64,000 nt of DNA, from NCBI GenBank assembly GCA_934661375.1, contig CAKUJH010000013.1, forward strand, positions 1 through 64,000. Reading direction: 5' to 3'. Origin of the DNA: an uncultured Victivallales bacterium. GTDB lineage: Bacteria > Verrucomicrobiota > Lentisphaeria > Victivallales > UBA1829. Every line of letters begins with the position of its first letter. Position 1 is the first letter of the stretch. Of the stretch, positions 34,891-43,789 are shown piece after piece. Under the pieces are notes generated by a model. That model worked only from the letters and a program-made list of their open reading frames with translations. It searched no databases and was not told the DNA's origin. The position numbers and the translations under genes were made by a program.

Positions 34891-35454
34891 ATGAAAAAAA
34901 TGAATTGGCTCATCACGGGTCTGATTCTGTCCGGCAGTCTGCTGGCAGCCGAACCGGAAAAAAGCGAAGACCTCATCATCAACGGGGATTTCTCCATTCC
35001 CGCCAAACACACCAACCGCCATTTCGGTATCTGGAAAGGATATGAATGGCAAGGCGGATGGATCGGCGACGCCGCCAACCCGCCGGTATTGGATAACGCC
35101 GTATTCGTCAGCAAACCCGCCAGTCTGCGCCTTCAGGGCAAGGATGTTCAGGTTCAGCAGTCGCTGCCGAAACTGAAACCCGATACCAAATACCGCCTCT
35201 CCTTCAGCGTCAAATGCAAGGATGTCAGAATCGCGGATAAAGACACGGGAGTCTGTGCCAATATCTGGGATGACGCCAACCGCTGGTTCCAGGTCAAAAC
35301 CGGCAATGGCACCATAGACTGGACTCCGCAGCAGTTTGAATTTGTTTCCGGCAAGAACACCAACGTAAAAATCACGTCCTACATCCGGCTGCGGATTCTG
35401 GGCGCGGAAGGAACCGTATGGTTTGATGACGTCCGTCTGGAAGAAGTCAAATAA
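34891..35454 (+). CDS. Free-standing secreted carbohydrate-binding-like module
   Basis: A 187-residue protein consisting of a signal peptide (MKKMNWLITGLILSGSLLAAE) and one jelly-roll domain (LIINGDFSIPAKHTNRHFG…, YRLSFSVKCKDVR, TVWFDDVRLEEVK) of CBM4/9-like character. It is a near copy of the last module of the preceding enzyme. It has its own ribosome site (AAAGGA). It may bind the same glycan in the periplasm or on the surface, delivering or masking substrate. Arisen by recent tandem duplication with acquisition of a signal peptide. Confidence 0.75.
   Translation: MKKMNWLITGLILSGSLLAAEPEKSEDLIINGDFSIPAKHTNRHFGIWKGYEWQGGWIGDAANPPVLDNAVFVSKPASLRLQGKDVQVQQSLPKLKPDTKYRLSFSVKCKDVRIADKDTGVCANIWDDANRWFQVKTGNGTIDWTPQQFEFVSGKNTNVKITSYIRLRILGAEGTVWFDDVRLEEVK
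34972..35448 (+). repeat. Direct repeat, copy 2: free-standing module gene
   Basis: Second copy of the 34376-34855 module. The identical ends (35002-35066 and 35371-35445) with a diverged middle suggest recent duplication or gene conversion at the ends. Confidence 0.85.
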
Positions 35455-35475
35455 CCCGGAATGCTGTTTTGCAGG

Positions 35476-35502
35476 AAGCCGTCTTTCCCGGACGGCTTTT
35501 TT
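35476..35502. terminator. Intrinsic terminator between convergent operons
   Basis: AAGCCGTC (35476-35483) and GACGGCTT (35491-35498) with a seven-base loop and a T6 run. It ends the GntR operon and could also serve the minus-strand gene at 35508. Confidence 0.85.
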
Positions 35503-35507
35503 GCCGA

Positions 35508-36179
35508 TTACTTCATCAGGAGCGGCAGAACTGAACCGATTTTTTTCGGACGCAAAGTCAGCTCCAGACCGTCGTTTCTGACTTTGACGGACTGAATCAC
35601 TTCCGCAGCGGCTTTAAATTTCGGATCATTCCGCAGTTTTTCAATCTGATCTGCCAGCAGAGAATCGGCGGTTTCCGGGGAAATCGGCAGACGTCCCGCC
35701 CGGCAGGAACGGGTCCGCAGGGTCAGTCTGCCATTTTGGAAATCCGGCACCGCCGTCAGTTCCAGATTCAGAGCCAGCCCCCATTTCACGAAACGGATTC
35801 GGGGCTGCAGTGCACCGTCTGTCCAGTGTACCGCAAGATCTGGCGGGTTGGCTGTCCGCGCCCGGTACTGCTGAACGGCAATCCGCAACAGAGAATTGAG
35901 TTCCGGAGCGGTCAATACAATCACCGCAGTTTCCGGTACCGTTTTTCCTTTTCTCGGCATCATTACTTTCATCACCTTGCCGCTCGCCTGCTGGATATTC
36001 ATCCAATCCTGCACGGACAAGGCTTCGGAAGACGGGCTGTTCCCCGCCGGTTCCAGCAGCAGGAATGCCGCGGACAGCACAAGCAGCAGAACAGCCGCCA
36101 TCAGACCGAGCAGCAGGAACAGACATCCTCTGTGTTTTTTTTTCACGGGAGCGGGTTCGGTATTTTCAGCCGGATTCAT
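35508..36179 (-). CDS. Single-pass membrane protein, unknown function
   Basis: The start at 36179 has AAAGGAG upstream; a longer frame to 36593 is only overlap with thiE. The 223-residue protein has a Lys-rich cytoplasmic tail (VKKKHRG), one membrane helix (CLFLLLGLMAAVLLLVLSAA) and an extracytoplasmic domain (about 50-223) with LTAPELNSLLRIAVQQY and a final beta-region. The pattern resembles membrane-anchored lipid- or envelope-related proteins of other PVC bacteria, but no family was recognised. Last gene of the typA run. Confidence 0.65.
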   Translation of the reverse strand: MNPAENTEPAPVKKKHRGCLFLLLGLMAAVLLLVLSAAFLLLEPAGNSPSSEALSVQDWMNIQQASGKVMKVMMPRKGKTVPETAVIVLTAPELNSLLRIAVQQYRARTANPPDLAVHWTDGALQPRIRFVKWGLALNLELTAVPDFQNGRLTLRTRSCRAGRLPISPETADSLLADQIEKLRNDPKFKAAAEVIQSVKVRNDGLELTLRPKKIGSVLPLLMK

Positions 36180-36199
36180 GGTACAGTCTCCTTTTGATT

Positions 36200-36853
36200 T
36201 CAGTTGCGGTTCCAGAGCGCGCGGAGTTCGCGGACGCATTTGCCGATGTCCGGAGCCTGCGAAATTTCCGTAACCATGGCGATCAGATGCGCTCCTTCCT
36301 GAAGCAGTTCGGGAATATGATGCGCCTTGATTCCGCCCATGACCGAAAAAGGGATATGCAAACTGTCGCGGGTTTCGCGGATGATTTCCAGACCGAGCGG
36401 ATGAACCGGCGTATTTTTGGTCTGTGTCGGGTAAATCGGTCCCAGATTGATGTATGCCGCACCTTCCGCCTGCGCTTCCAGAGCCTGTTCGCGCGAATGG
36501 GTGGAACGCCCGATCAGCAGTTCCGGAGCAAGCTGCACCGCCGGAGCCAGCGGCAGGTCCTCCTGCCCCAGATGTACACCGTCCGCTCCGCACATCAGCG
36601 CGATGTCGAGATGGTCGTTCATAATCATAAGAATGCCGTAACGGTCGCAGATTCTGCGGAAGGCTTCGGCTCGCCGGTAAAGAGCTTTCCCGGAAAGACT
36701 TTTCTCCCGCAGCTGAACAATCCGGATTCCGGCGTCCGCCGCTTCCTCCAGTACACGCAAAGAACCGCGTCCGGCAGTGAATTCATCCGTAATGACTGCA
36801 TACAGATCCGCTTCCCGCAGTTTCTTCAGCCGTTGTTCTTTCCATTCGCCCAT
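36200..36853 (-). CDS. thiE: Thiamine-phosphate synthase
   Basis: A 217-residue TIM barrel that joins HMP-pyrophosphate with thiazole phosphate. Seen: IVQLREKSLSGKALYRRA (pyrophosphate-binding), IMNDHLDIALMCGADGVHLGQEDLP, IGRSTHS, YINLGPIYPTQTK and SVMGGIKAHHIPELL, all family motifs. AAGGAA lies upstream of the start. It stands alone without other thi genes, and no TPP riboswitch precedes it, so control probably follows the operon. Confidence 0.94.
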   Translation of the reverse strand: MGEWKEQRLKKLREADLYAVITDEFTAGRGSLRVLEEAADAGIRIVQLREKSLSGKALYRRAEAFRRICDRYGILMIMNDHLDIALMCGADGVHLGQEDLPLAPAVQLAPELLIGRSTHSREQALEAQAEGAAYINLGPIYPTQTKNTPVHPLGLEIIRETRDSLHIPFSVMGGIKAHHIPELLQEGAHLIAMVTEISQAPDIGKCVRELRALWNRN

Positions 36854-36880
36854 GATATGTTCCTTTTTTGAAGATTACTG

Positions 36881-37774
36881 TTATTTCGCCAGAGCCAGCA
36901 GGATTACTCCCAGCAGAATCAGCCCCAGTGCAAAAGCCTTGCGTCTGACATTCTTTTCATGAAACCAGAATACTCCCACGAAAAATGTCACCAGACAGCT
37001 GCACCGGCGCACCAGCGAGACCACGGAAATATAGGTATCCGGCAGACTGACCGCATAGAAATAAAGATAGTCCGCCGCAATCAGCAGGATGCCGGTAAGC
37101 GGAATCGACCAACGCCATTGAAATGAATGCCGATGTCCGAACCAGAAGGTACGCACGGCATATGCCAGTCCGAGAATCCAGACCAGGTCCACCGAAAACC
37201 AGAACTGCACAATGCCGCGCGGAATGTGCAGCATTCCCAGCAGATACTTGTCGTATAACGCCGAACAGGCTCCCAGCAGCGTTCCCAGCAGAATCAGATG
37301 TATGCCCCGGCTTCTGCGGAAAGAAAATCCTTCCAGTCTGCCGAATACGGAAAAGAAATAATACCCGGCGAAAATGGAAATCATCCCCGCTGCCTGCAGA
37401 AGAGTCGGCACTTCGGAATACAGCAGCAGACTGCCGAAAAAAGTCCACAGCGGTGAACTTGCCCGGATCGGCGACGCCAGGGAAACCGGCAATTCCCGCA
37501 TGGCGTAATACACACATACCCAGCTCGAAGCCACCAGCATGGATTTCAGCAGAACCAGCAGCCAGTGGGCTCCCGTACAGAATACGTCGGCGCGCCAGTC
37601 CCCGAACAGCAGAGTCATAACCACAAACACGGATGATCCGCAGAGCGTGGCAAAAAACAGAACCGGCATGACGGAGTTTTCACGCACTGCATGTTTTTTG
37701 CAGAGATCGTAGAAACCCAGTCCCAGTGCCGACCCTATGACCGGCAGCAGCCATAACGGCAGTTCATGATTCAT
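36881..37774 (-). CDS. EamA/DMT-family transporter
   Basis: A 297-residue inner-membrane protein with about ten helices in two EamA repeats (first repeat about 5-135 with LASPIRASSPLWTFFGSLLLYSEVPT; second about 155-295 ending FFVGVFWFHEKNVRRKAFALGLILLGVILLALAK). Substrate unknown; relatives move amino acids, nucleotide sugars or other metabolites. Location directly before thiE would suit a thiamine-precursor carrier but nothing in the sequence proves that. Confidence 0.87.
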   Translation of the reverse strand: MNHELPLWLLPVIGSALGLGFYDLCKKHAVRENSVMPVLFFATLCGSSVFVVMTLLFGDWRADVFCTGAHWLLVLLKSMLVASSWVCVYYAMRELPVSLASPIRASSPLWTFFGSLLLYSEVPTLLQAAGMISIFAGYYFFSVFGRLEGFSFRRSRGIHLILLGTLLGACSALYDKYLLGMLHIPRGIVQFWFSVDLVWILGLAYAVRTFWFGHRHSFQWRWSIPLTGILLIAADYLYFYAVSLPDTYISVVSLVRRCSCLVTFFVGVFWFHEKNVRRKAFALGLILLGVILLALAK

Positions 37775-37803
37775 CGGTCTTTTTCCTGCGGGAAATTTCT
37801 GTT

Positions 37804-39762
37804 TCAGCTTTCATGGATAGCGTTGTACTGCACCATGAGCTGTTCCAGTTCCGCCGCGGATTTTTCCCATTGTTCCGTGGCGGAAGCAATATCGCATTCC
37901 AGTTCTGCCAGACGTTTCTGATTGGCGGCAAAATCAAAATTCGCCTGCGGAACCATCCACTGTTCCATCAGTTTGTCTTTTTCTGCTTCGGCGTCCGCTA
38001 TGAATTTTTCCAGACGTGCCGTCTCGTTTTCCAGACGCCGTTTGTCGCGCGACAGTTCCTGACGTTTCTGGGCGCGTTCCCGCCGCTGGTCTTTTCTGGA
38101 ATCGCCGGAAGACGGATTATTTTCATTGGACAGTTTGGAATTTTCCGCCGTATTCTGTTCCGCCGCAACACGTTCCATATAATAATCATATCCGCCGAGA
38201 TACTGACGGACTCCATCGGGACGCATTTCCACAATGGTTTTCGCCGTGCCGCGAATGAATTCGATGTCGTGACTGACCAGACATACCGTTCCGGCAAAAT
38301 TGTTGATCGCCTGCTGTAAAGCCTCGCGTGCCGCAATATCCAGGTGTGTTGTCGGTTCGTCCAGAATCAGGAAATTGGGCGGATTCACAAAGATGCGGGC
38401 GAAACAAAGACGGATTTTCTCTCCGCCGCTCAATACGGCACAGCGTTTTTCCGCACTCTCACCGGAAAAACCGAAAGAGCCGAGAATTTCCCGGATGCGC
38501 TGCGACGGAACCAGCCCGCCCGCCGCTTCCCGGACGATGTCGAACGCGCTCATTTCCGGAGTCAGCAGTTCGGCAAATTCCTGCGCCTGATAACCGGTAA
38601 CCACCTTATGCCCCAGCGTGCGGGTTCCCGCAGTCAGCGGCATACGCCCCGCCAGAACTTTCAGCAGAGTGGTCTTGCCCATGCCGTTGTAACCGATGAT
38701 GCCGACTTTGTCGCCGCGCTGAAGCGCCAGATTCACATGCGAAAAAATCATGCGTTTGCCGTCATATGAAAACGAGGCATCTTCCAGCCGCACCGTTTCC
38801 GCGCCGGAATGCGGCGGATCGGGTATGCGGATCGTTCCCTTGAAATGAAGATCCTGCGGCAGATCGGCGTCTTCCAGTTTATCCAGCATTTTGATCCAGG
38901 ACTGCACCTGCGCCGCTTTGGTGGCTTTGGCGCGGAACCGGTTGATATTGCGTTCGAGTCTTTCCCGTTCACGGTCGATGTTGACCTGCGCCGCTTCCGC
39001 ATGACGCTGCCGCTCCACACGTTCACGCGCGTAGTAGGAATAATTGCCCGGATACCGGGTGATATGCCCGCTGTTGACTTCCAGCGTGATGTTGGTGATG
39101 GAGTTGAGCAGGAAACGGTCATGCGAAATCATCAACAGTGTTCCTGCATATCCTTTCAGTCGTTTCCGCAGCCATTCCACGGCGGGCGTATCCAGATAGT
39201 TCGATGGTTCGTCCAGCAGCAGGATGTCGGGTTCCGCCAGCAGTGTTTTTGCCATACAGGCGCGCATCTGCCAGCCGCCGGAAAAGTCATCCATTTTCTT
39301 TTCCAGATCGCGTTCCTGAAAACCGAGTCCCGCCAGTGCGGCGGCGGCTTTGTGTTTCAGGTCATAACCACCCTGCGCCTCAAAAGCACTTTGCAGATGC
39401 CCCAGTTCATTCAGCAGAGACGGTGAATTTTCACCGGAACCCAGCCGTTTTTCCAACGCATGAATCTGTTCGATGATGCGTCCCAGCTCCCCTTCGGCAG
39501 TACAGACAAATTCAATCAGTTTGTCTTCCGGGTCATAGTAATCCAGCTGCTGCCGAAGATAACCGAGCCGGGCTTTTTTGGGAATGACCACATCCCCTTT
39601 GTCCGGCGAAACTTCCCCGCTCAGAATCTGGAACAGCGTGGTCTTGCCGGTTCCGTTCGGACCGACAATACCGACACGCTCCCCCTGATTGATCCGGAAA
39701 GAGACATGATCGAAGATGTCCTGTTTCCCGTAACTTTTGCAGATGTCATTGAAATCAATCAT
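37804..39762 (-). CDS. ABC-F family ATPase (ribosome-associated type)
   Basis: A 652-residue soluble protein with two ABC domains: first Walker A GPNGTGKTT, signature DFSGGW and LLLDEPSNYLD; second Walker A GYNGMGKTT, signature LSGGEK and LILDEPTTHLD. An Arg/Glu-rich linker (about 240-300) fits the P-site tRNA-interaction motif, and the C-terminus is a coiled coil (ELSRDKRRLENETARLEKF…). No membrane helices, so not a transporter. Acts on stalled or starting ribosomes by family analogy. 30 bases behind typA. Confidence 0.93.
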   Translation of the reverse strand: MIDFNDICKSYGKQDIFDHVSFRINQGERVGIVGPNGTGKTTLFQILSGEVSPDKGDVVIPKKARLGYLRQQLDYYDPEDKLIEFVCTAEGELGRIIEQIHALEKRLGSGENSPSLLNELGHLQSAFEAQGGYDLKHKAAAALAGLGFQERDLEKKMDDFSGGWQMRACMAKTLLAEPDILLLDEPSNYLDTPAVEWLRKRLKGYAGTLLMISHDRFLLNSITNITLEVNSGHITRYPGNYSYYARERVERQRHAEAAQVNIDRERERLERNINRFRAKATKAAQVQSWIKMLDKLEDADLPQDLHFKGTIRIPDPPHSGAETVRLEDASFSYDGKRMIFSHVNLALQRGDKVGIIGYNGMGKTTLLKVLAGRMPLTAGTRTLGHKVVTGYQAQEFAELLTPEMSAFDIVREAAGGLVPSQRIREILGSFGFSGESAEKRCAVLSGGEKIRLCFARIFVNPPNFLILDEPTTHLDIAAREALQQAINNFAGTVCLVSHDIEFIRGTAKTIVEMRPDGVRQYLGGYDYYMERVAAEQNTAENSKLSNENNPSSGDSRKDQRRERAQKRQELSRDKRRLENETARLEKFIADAEAEKDKLMEQWMVPQANFDFAANQKRLAELECDIASATEQWEKSAAELEQLMVQYNAIHES

Positions 39763-39792
39763 GGGGTGCGTTCCTGTCTGATATGCGCTGCG

Positions 39793-41628
39793 TCAGTTTC
39801 CGCCGTTTTCCGCTTTCGCTGCGGCGGCCTTGGCGTAACGGATTTTCTTGCGTTCCATTTCCGTCAGATATTTTTTGCGCAGACGAATGCTCTTGGGCGT
39901 AACTTCCACATATTCATCGTCGGCGATATATTCCAGGGCTTCTTCGAGGCTCATTTTGGACGGAGGAGCCACATGGACATAATGGTCGGATCCGGCGGCG
40001 CGCATGTTGGAAAGTTTTTTGGCTCGCTGCACATTGACTTCGATATCGCCTTCCTTGCAGTGTTCGCCCACAATCATGCCTTCATAGCAGTCTTCCCCGG
40101 CACCGACAAAGAACGTGCCGCGTCCCTGCAGACCTTCCAGAGCGTACTGAACGGATTTTCCGCTCGCCATACTGATCATGACCCCGTTGATCCGCTGCGG
40201 GATGTCGCCTTTGAGCGGTTCGTAATGGTCAAACAGATGCGACATGATCGCTTCGCCGGAAGTAACGTTCATGATTTTGGTCCGCAGACCGATCAGTCCG
40301 CGGGTCGGGATATAGAACTGAACCAGCTGACGGCTGGCGTGGGGTTCCATGCTGATCATTTCACCGCGGCGCATACCGACCTGTTCAATAACCTTGCCCG
40401 CCGAGCCGTCGGGGGCGTCGATGGTGAGCAGTTCGACCGGCTCACATTTTCTGCCGTCAATTTCCTTGACAATGACATGCGGCTGGGAAATCATGAGTTC
40501 ATAGCCTTCACGCCGCATGTTTTCAATCAGAATGGAGATATGCAGAACGCCGCGTCCGCTGACGTTGAACGAATCCGGACCGAGCTGCACCACACGCAAC
40601 GCCACGTCGCGTTCCGCTTCCTTGAGCAGACGTTCCTTGATGTGCCGGCTGCTGATGAATTTGCCTTCCTGTCCGAACAGCGGAGAATCGTTGACCATGA
40701 ATGTCATGGACAGCGTCGGTTCGTCGATGGCAATCGGGGGCAGCGGCTGCGGATCCGCCACACTGGCAATGGTATCGCTGATGTCGATGTTTTCCACACC
40801 GACCAGCGCACAGATGTCGCCGCAGCGGACTTCCGGCACGGCTTTGCGGGTAATGCCTTCAAAAGTGAAAAGCTGTTTGATCTGCGCCGGTTTGGAAGTA
40901 CCGTCGCGTTTGATGATGACCGCCGGTTCGTTGATTTTGAGAATTCCGCGGTGAACCCGGCCAATGCCGATACGTCCGACATAATCATTGTAGTCCAGGG
41001 TGGAAACCTGAATCTGAACCGGACCGTCGTTGAACGACGCGGGGGGAATATATTTCAGAATGGCGTCCATCAGCGGCAGGATCGAATCATGTTTGCCATT
41101 CTTGAGATCTTCAGTTGCCCAGCCGTCGCGTCCGCTGGCATAAAGCACGGGGAAATCCAGCTGATCTTCGGAAGCGTTGAGGTCGATAAACAAATCAAAC
41201 ACTTTGTTCAGAACTTCATCGGGGCGGGCGTCGGGACGGTCGATCTTGTTGATGATGACCACCGGTTTGAGATTGAGTTTGAGCGCCTTGTCCAGCACGA
41301 AACGGGTCTGCGGCAGAGGTCCTTCCGCTGAATCGACCAGCAGCAGCACACCGTCCGCCATATTCAGCACACGTTCCACCTGACCGCCGAAGTCGCTGTG
41401 CCCCGGAGTGTCGATGATATTGATTTTGCAGTCTTTATAAGTAACGCTGATGTTTTTGGCGAGAATGGTAATGCCGCGTTCCCGTTCAATGTCATTATTG
41501 TCCAGGAAACATTCCTGCATTTCCTGATTGTCACGGAAGATTTTCGCCTGTTTGATGATCTGGTCCACCAGGGTCGTTTTCCCGTGGTCGACGTGCGCGA
41601 TAATCGCGATGTTTCTGATTTCCTGCAT
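39793..41628 (-). CDS. typA: Ribosome-associated GTPase TypA/BipA
   Basis: A 611-residue translational GTPase. G1 AHVDHGKTTLVDQ, RGITILAKN (switch I), DTPGHSDFGGQVERVL (G3), NKIDRPDARPDE (G4), then domains II, III and V and the BipA C-terminal domain (RGTFFVGAGEDCYEGMIVGEH, EEALEYIADDEYVEVTPKSIR). Involved in ribosome assembly and stress adaptation. The start at 41628 gives the canonical MQEIRNIAII beginning; longer readings have no homology. Heads the run typA to the membrane protein gene at 35508. Confidence 0.96.
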   Translation of the reverse strand: MQEIRNIAIIAHVDHGKTTLVDQIIKQAKIFRDNQEMQECFLDNNDIERERGITILAKNISVTYKDCKINIIDTPGHSDFGGQVERVLNMADGVLLLVDSAEGPLPQTRFVLDKALKLNLKPVVIINKIDRPDARPDEVLNKVFDLFIDLNASEDQLDFPVLYASGRDGWATEDLKNGKHDSILPLMDAILKYIPPASFNDGPVQIQVSTLDYNDYVGRIGIGRVHRGILKINEPAVIIKRDGTSKPAQIKQLFTFEGITRKAVPEVRCGDICALVGVENIDISDTIASVADPQPLPPIAIDEPTLSMTFMVNDSPLFGQEGKFISSRHIKERLLKEAERDVALRVVQLGPDSFNVSGRGVLHISILIENMRREGYELMISQPHVIVKEIDGRKCEPVELLTIDAPDGSAGKVIEQVGMRRGEMISMEPHASRQLVQFYIPTRGLIGLRTKIMNVTSGEAIMSHLFDHYEPLKGDIPQRINGVMISMASGKSVQYALEGLQGRGTFFVGAGEDCYEGMIVGEHCKEGDIEVNVQRAKKLSNMRAAGSDHYVHVAPPSKMSLEEALEYIADDEYVEVTPKSIRLRKKYLTEMERKKIRYAKAAAAKAENGGN

Positions 41629-41665
41629 AATTTTTGTTTTTCCTCTGCTATTACGATAACTTATT

Positions 41666-41694
41666 AATATAGCACAGCCAGGAGAAAAAAACAA
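41666..41694 (-). promoter_or_regulatory. Promoter of typA
   Basis: TTGTTT (41694-41689), 17-base spacer, TATATT (41671-41666) preceded by a TG element two bases upstream. About 38 bases before the start codon. Confidence 0.55.
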
Positions 41695-41722
41695 GAAAAA
41701 AGGCGGTTTTTTATAAAATTTT

Positions 41723-41756
41723 GCACCTGCCGGTGAAAGTTTCCTCCGGCAGGTGC
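41723..41756 (-). terminator. Terminator of the beta-galactosidase gene
   Basis: GCACCTGCCGG and CCGGCAGGTGC form a perfect 11-base stem with a 12-base loop, followed on the minus strand by an A4T4 tract. Lies 22 bases behind the GH35 stop. Confidence 0.75.
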
Positions 41757-41777
41757 AGTTTCAGACAGTCCGTTCAA

Positions 41778-43559
41778 TCAGTTCTGCCCGGCATCGCCCA
41801 GATCCGGCTCTGCGGAAAACGGAATTGCGGCGGAATCCAGTTTCTCCAGCTCGAACACCACAATTTCATTGCGTCCCGGTTTCAGCAGCGGGGACGGCAC
41901 ATAGAGCCGTTTCTGCGGACCGCGCTTCCAGTAACGCCCGATATTGAACCCGTTGATCCAGATGACGCCTTTCTCGCCCGGTGTTTCAATGAAAGTTTCG
42001 CCGATCTCCGAAACCTCAAAACTGCCCCGATGGAAAGCGGCGCAGCCGGGAGCCGCATTGAATGTTCCGTAGTTCAGTTTCGGCGGATTGGTCAGCGGCA
42101 GTGTGCGGTACTCCCAGCCGCCGGTCTGAATCTGGAATTCCAGGGCAACAAATCCGGCAATCCCCTTGCGGTCAAGTCCGACATACGGTCCGTAATTGAT
42201 GCGTCCGCAGTTTTCCACCAGCAGTTCGAGATCAACGCCTTCCGGACCGCAGGTAATCATGAACGGGTCCTGTCCGTCCGGACGCCAGCGATACCCCTGA
42301 TACTTTCCGTTGAGATAGACCTGCGCATAATCGTTGACCTGAAACAGGCGCAGTCCGATAGGAACAGTCAGAGGACCCGCAAGGTGTCTGCGGTAATAGA
42401 TGAATCCGGTCGTGTCCGGTGCAAGTTCTTCCATCGTGGGCGGAATATCTGCCTTGCCTTCCTGATGCGTGATTTCCGGAAGTGCTGTCGACAGCGGAAG
42501 CGTTTCTGTAAGGCAAACTGGACTCGGCACACACTTTTTCGACGGTGTAACCGGACGAATCTTCGCGCCGGTGCAATCTGCAATCAGTTTCTGGAACGCC
42601 TCAAACTTCGGAGCTGGATCACCGGCTTCACTCAAGGGGGCGTCATAGTCGTAACTCGTGGTTGTCGGGGCATAATCCGTCAGAAAGTTTCCGTTCGCGC
42701 CTGCCGTGAAGCCGAAATTGGTGCCGCCGTGGAACATATACATATTGACATGAGCACCGGAATTCAGGATCGTTTTCAATTCCTCTACGGCACTCTCCGC
42801 ATTGCGGTCATGATGCTGTTCGCCCCAATGGTCAAACCAGCCGAGCCACCATTCCATGCAGAAGTCCGGTCCTTTCGGCTGATAAGTGCGGACCCGTTCA
42901 AAATTCGAAAGGCTGGCACTGCCGAAATTGGCTGTGGTCAGACAGCCGGGACAGCGTCCGCCGTTGAGATAATGATTGCTGTCCGCTCCGTCGCTCGTGA
43001 ACAGTATTGTCCGGTCAAAGCCTTCGCGAATCATCAGATCGCGGATATATTTCAGATATTCCGTGTCACAGCCGTAAGAGCCGTATTCATTTTCAACCTG
43101 CGCGGCAATGATGTTTCCGCCATTGCAGAGAAGATGTTTGCGCAAACGGGGAAACAGTTGTTTGAAATAACGTTCAACCGCGTCCAGATAAGGTTTGTTT
43201 TTTACCCGCAGACGGATTCCGGGAACCGCCGCCAGCCAGCCGGGAAATCCGCCGTTTTCCCATTCCGCACAAATATACGGTCCGGGACGGACGATCGCAT
43301 AGAGACCGCGTTCTGCGGCAAGGTCCAGAAACCGTTCGAAATCCAGAATCCCGGTAAAATCAAACTGTCCCGGTGCCGGTTCATGAAGATTCCAGCAGAA
43401 ATAAGTTTCGATTGCATTCAAGCCGCAGGCAACAGCTTTGTCAAGACGGTCTTCCCAAAGCCCCGGATGCACCCGGAAGTAATGAATGGCTCCGGAAATA
43501 ATCCGGACGGTTTTTCCGTCAATCAGAAATTGACCGTCTTGAATCACAGCATTGGACAT
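41778..43559 (-). CDS. GH35 beta-galactosidase
   Basis: A 593-residue protein without signal peptide, thus intracellular. The GH35 barrel has SGAIHYFRVHP, IRPGPYICAEWENGGFP-type sequence (IVRPGPYICAEWENGG), acid/base E158 in QVENEYGSYG and nucleophile E236 in CMEWWLGWFDHWG. HGGTNFGFTAGAN is a further family block. The C-terminal jelly-roll domains end with VIWINGFNIGRYWKRGPQ. Removes terminal beta-galactose from oligosaccharides. Start at 43559 has GAGGAG upstream; the longer frame to 43712 has none. Single-gene unit with its own promoter and terminator. Confidence 0.94.
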   Translation of the reverse strand: MSNAVIQDGQFLIDGKTVRIISGAIHYFRVHPGLWEDRLDKAVACGLNAIETYFCWNLHEPAPGQFDFTGILDFERFLDLAAERGLYAIVRPGPYICAEWENGGFPGWLAAVPGIRLRVKNKPYLDAVERYFKQLFPRLRKHLLCNGGNIIAAQVENEYGSYGCDTEYLKYIRDLMIREGFDRTILFTSDGADSNHYLNGGRCPGCLTTANFGSASLSNFERVRTYQPKGPDFCMEWWLGWFDHWGEQHHDRNAESAVEELKTILNSGAHVNMYMFHGGTNFGFTAGANGNFLTDYAPTTTSYDYDAPLSEAGDPAPKFEAFQKLIADCTGAKIRPVTPSKKCVPSPVCLTETLPLSTALPEITHQEGKADIPPTMEELAPDTTGFIYYRRHLAGPLTVPIGLRLFQVNDYAQVYLNGKYQGYRWRPDGQDPFMITCGPEGVDLELLVENCGRINYGPYVGLDRKGIAGFVALEFQIQTGGWEYRTLPLTNPPKLNYGTFNAAPGCAAFHRGSFEVSEIGETFIETPGEKGVIWINGFNIGRYWKRGPQKRLYVPSPLLKPGRNEIVVFELEKLDSAAIPFSAEPDLGDAGQN

Positions 43560-43677
43560 AATAAAACTCCTCGCAATGGAAATTCTTCCTGTATTTATCA
43601 AAGATTTATAATGCGGTTTCATGAGACAAGCCGAAAAAATGCTTACTTTCCGCAATAAAAATCCCGGCGAAAGTGTT

Positions 43678-43705
43678 ACTATAACGGCAAACAACGTTTT
43701 TTCAA
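43678..43705 (-). promoter_or_regulatory. Promoter of the GH35 gene
   Basis: TTGAAA (43705-43700), 16-base spacer, TATAGT (43683-43678) on the minus strand, giving a leader of about 110 bases. An alternative TTGACA lies slightly upstream without a matching -10. Confidence 0.45.
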
Positions 43706-43789
43706 GCCGCATCTGTCAAAAAACAGCGGGAGTGCGCAGTAAAGTCAAATGCACTATTTCTCTCAAACTTTCACAAGGAGCATTTATCT

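Noticed and set aside
35508..36593. Longer 361-residue version of the membrane protein
   Set aside because: The extra N-terminus is out-of-frame thiE sequence; a good ribosome site supports the start at 36179.
36854..36880. TPP riboswitch before thiE
   Set aside because: The spacer is only 27 bases and has no conserved THI-box sequence.
39460..41331. 623-codon plus-strand open frame opposite typA
   Set aside because: It is antisense to a fully conserved GTPase; composition is low-complexity shadow (His/Phe/Asp-rich), and no ribosome site or family motif is present. High GC at third positions creates such frames.
41721..43658. 645-codon plus-strand open frame opposite the GH35 gene
   Set aside because: Shadow of the beta-galactosidase coding strand, without protein-like motifs.
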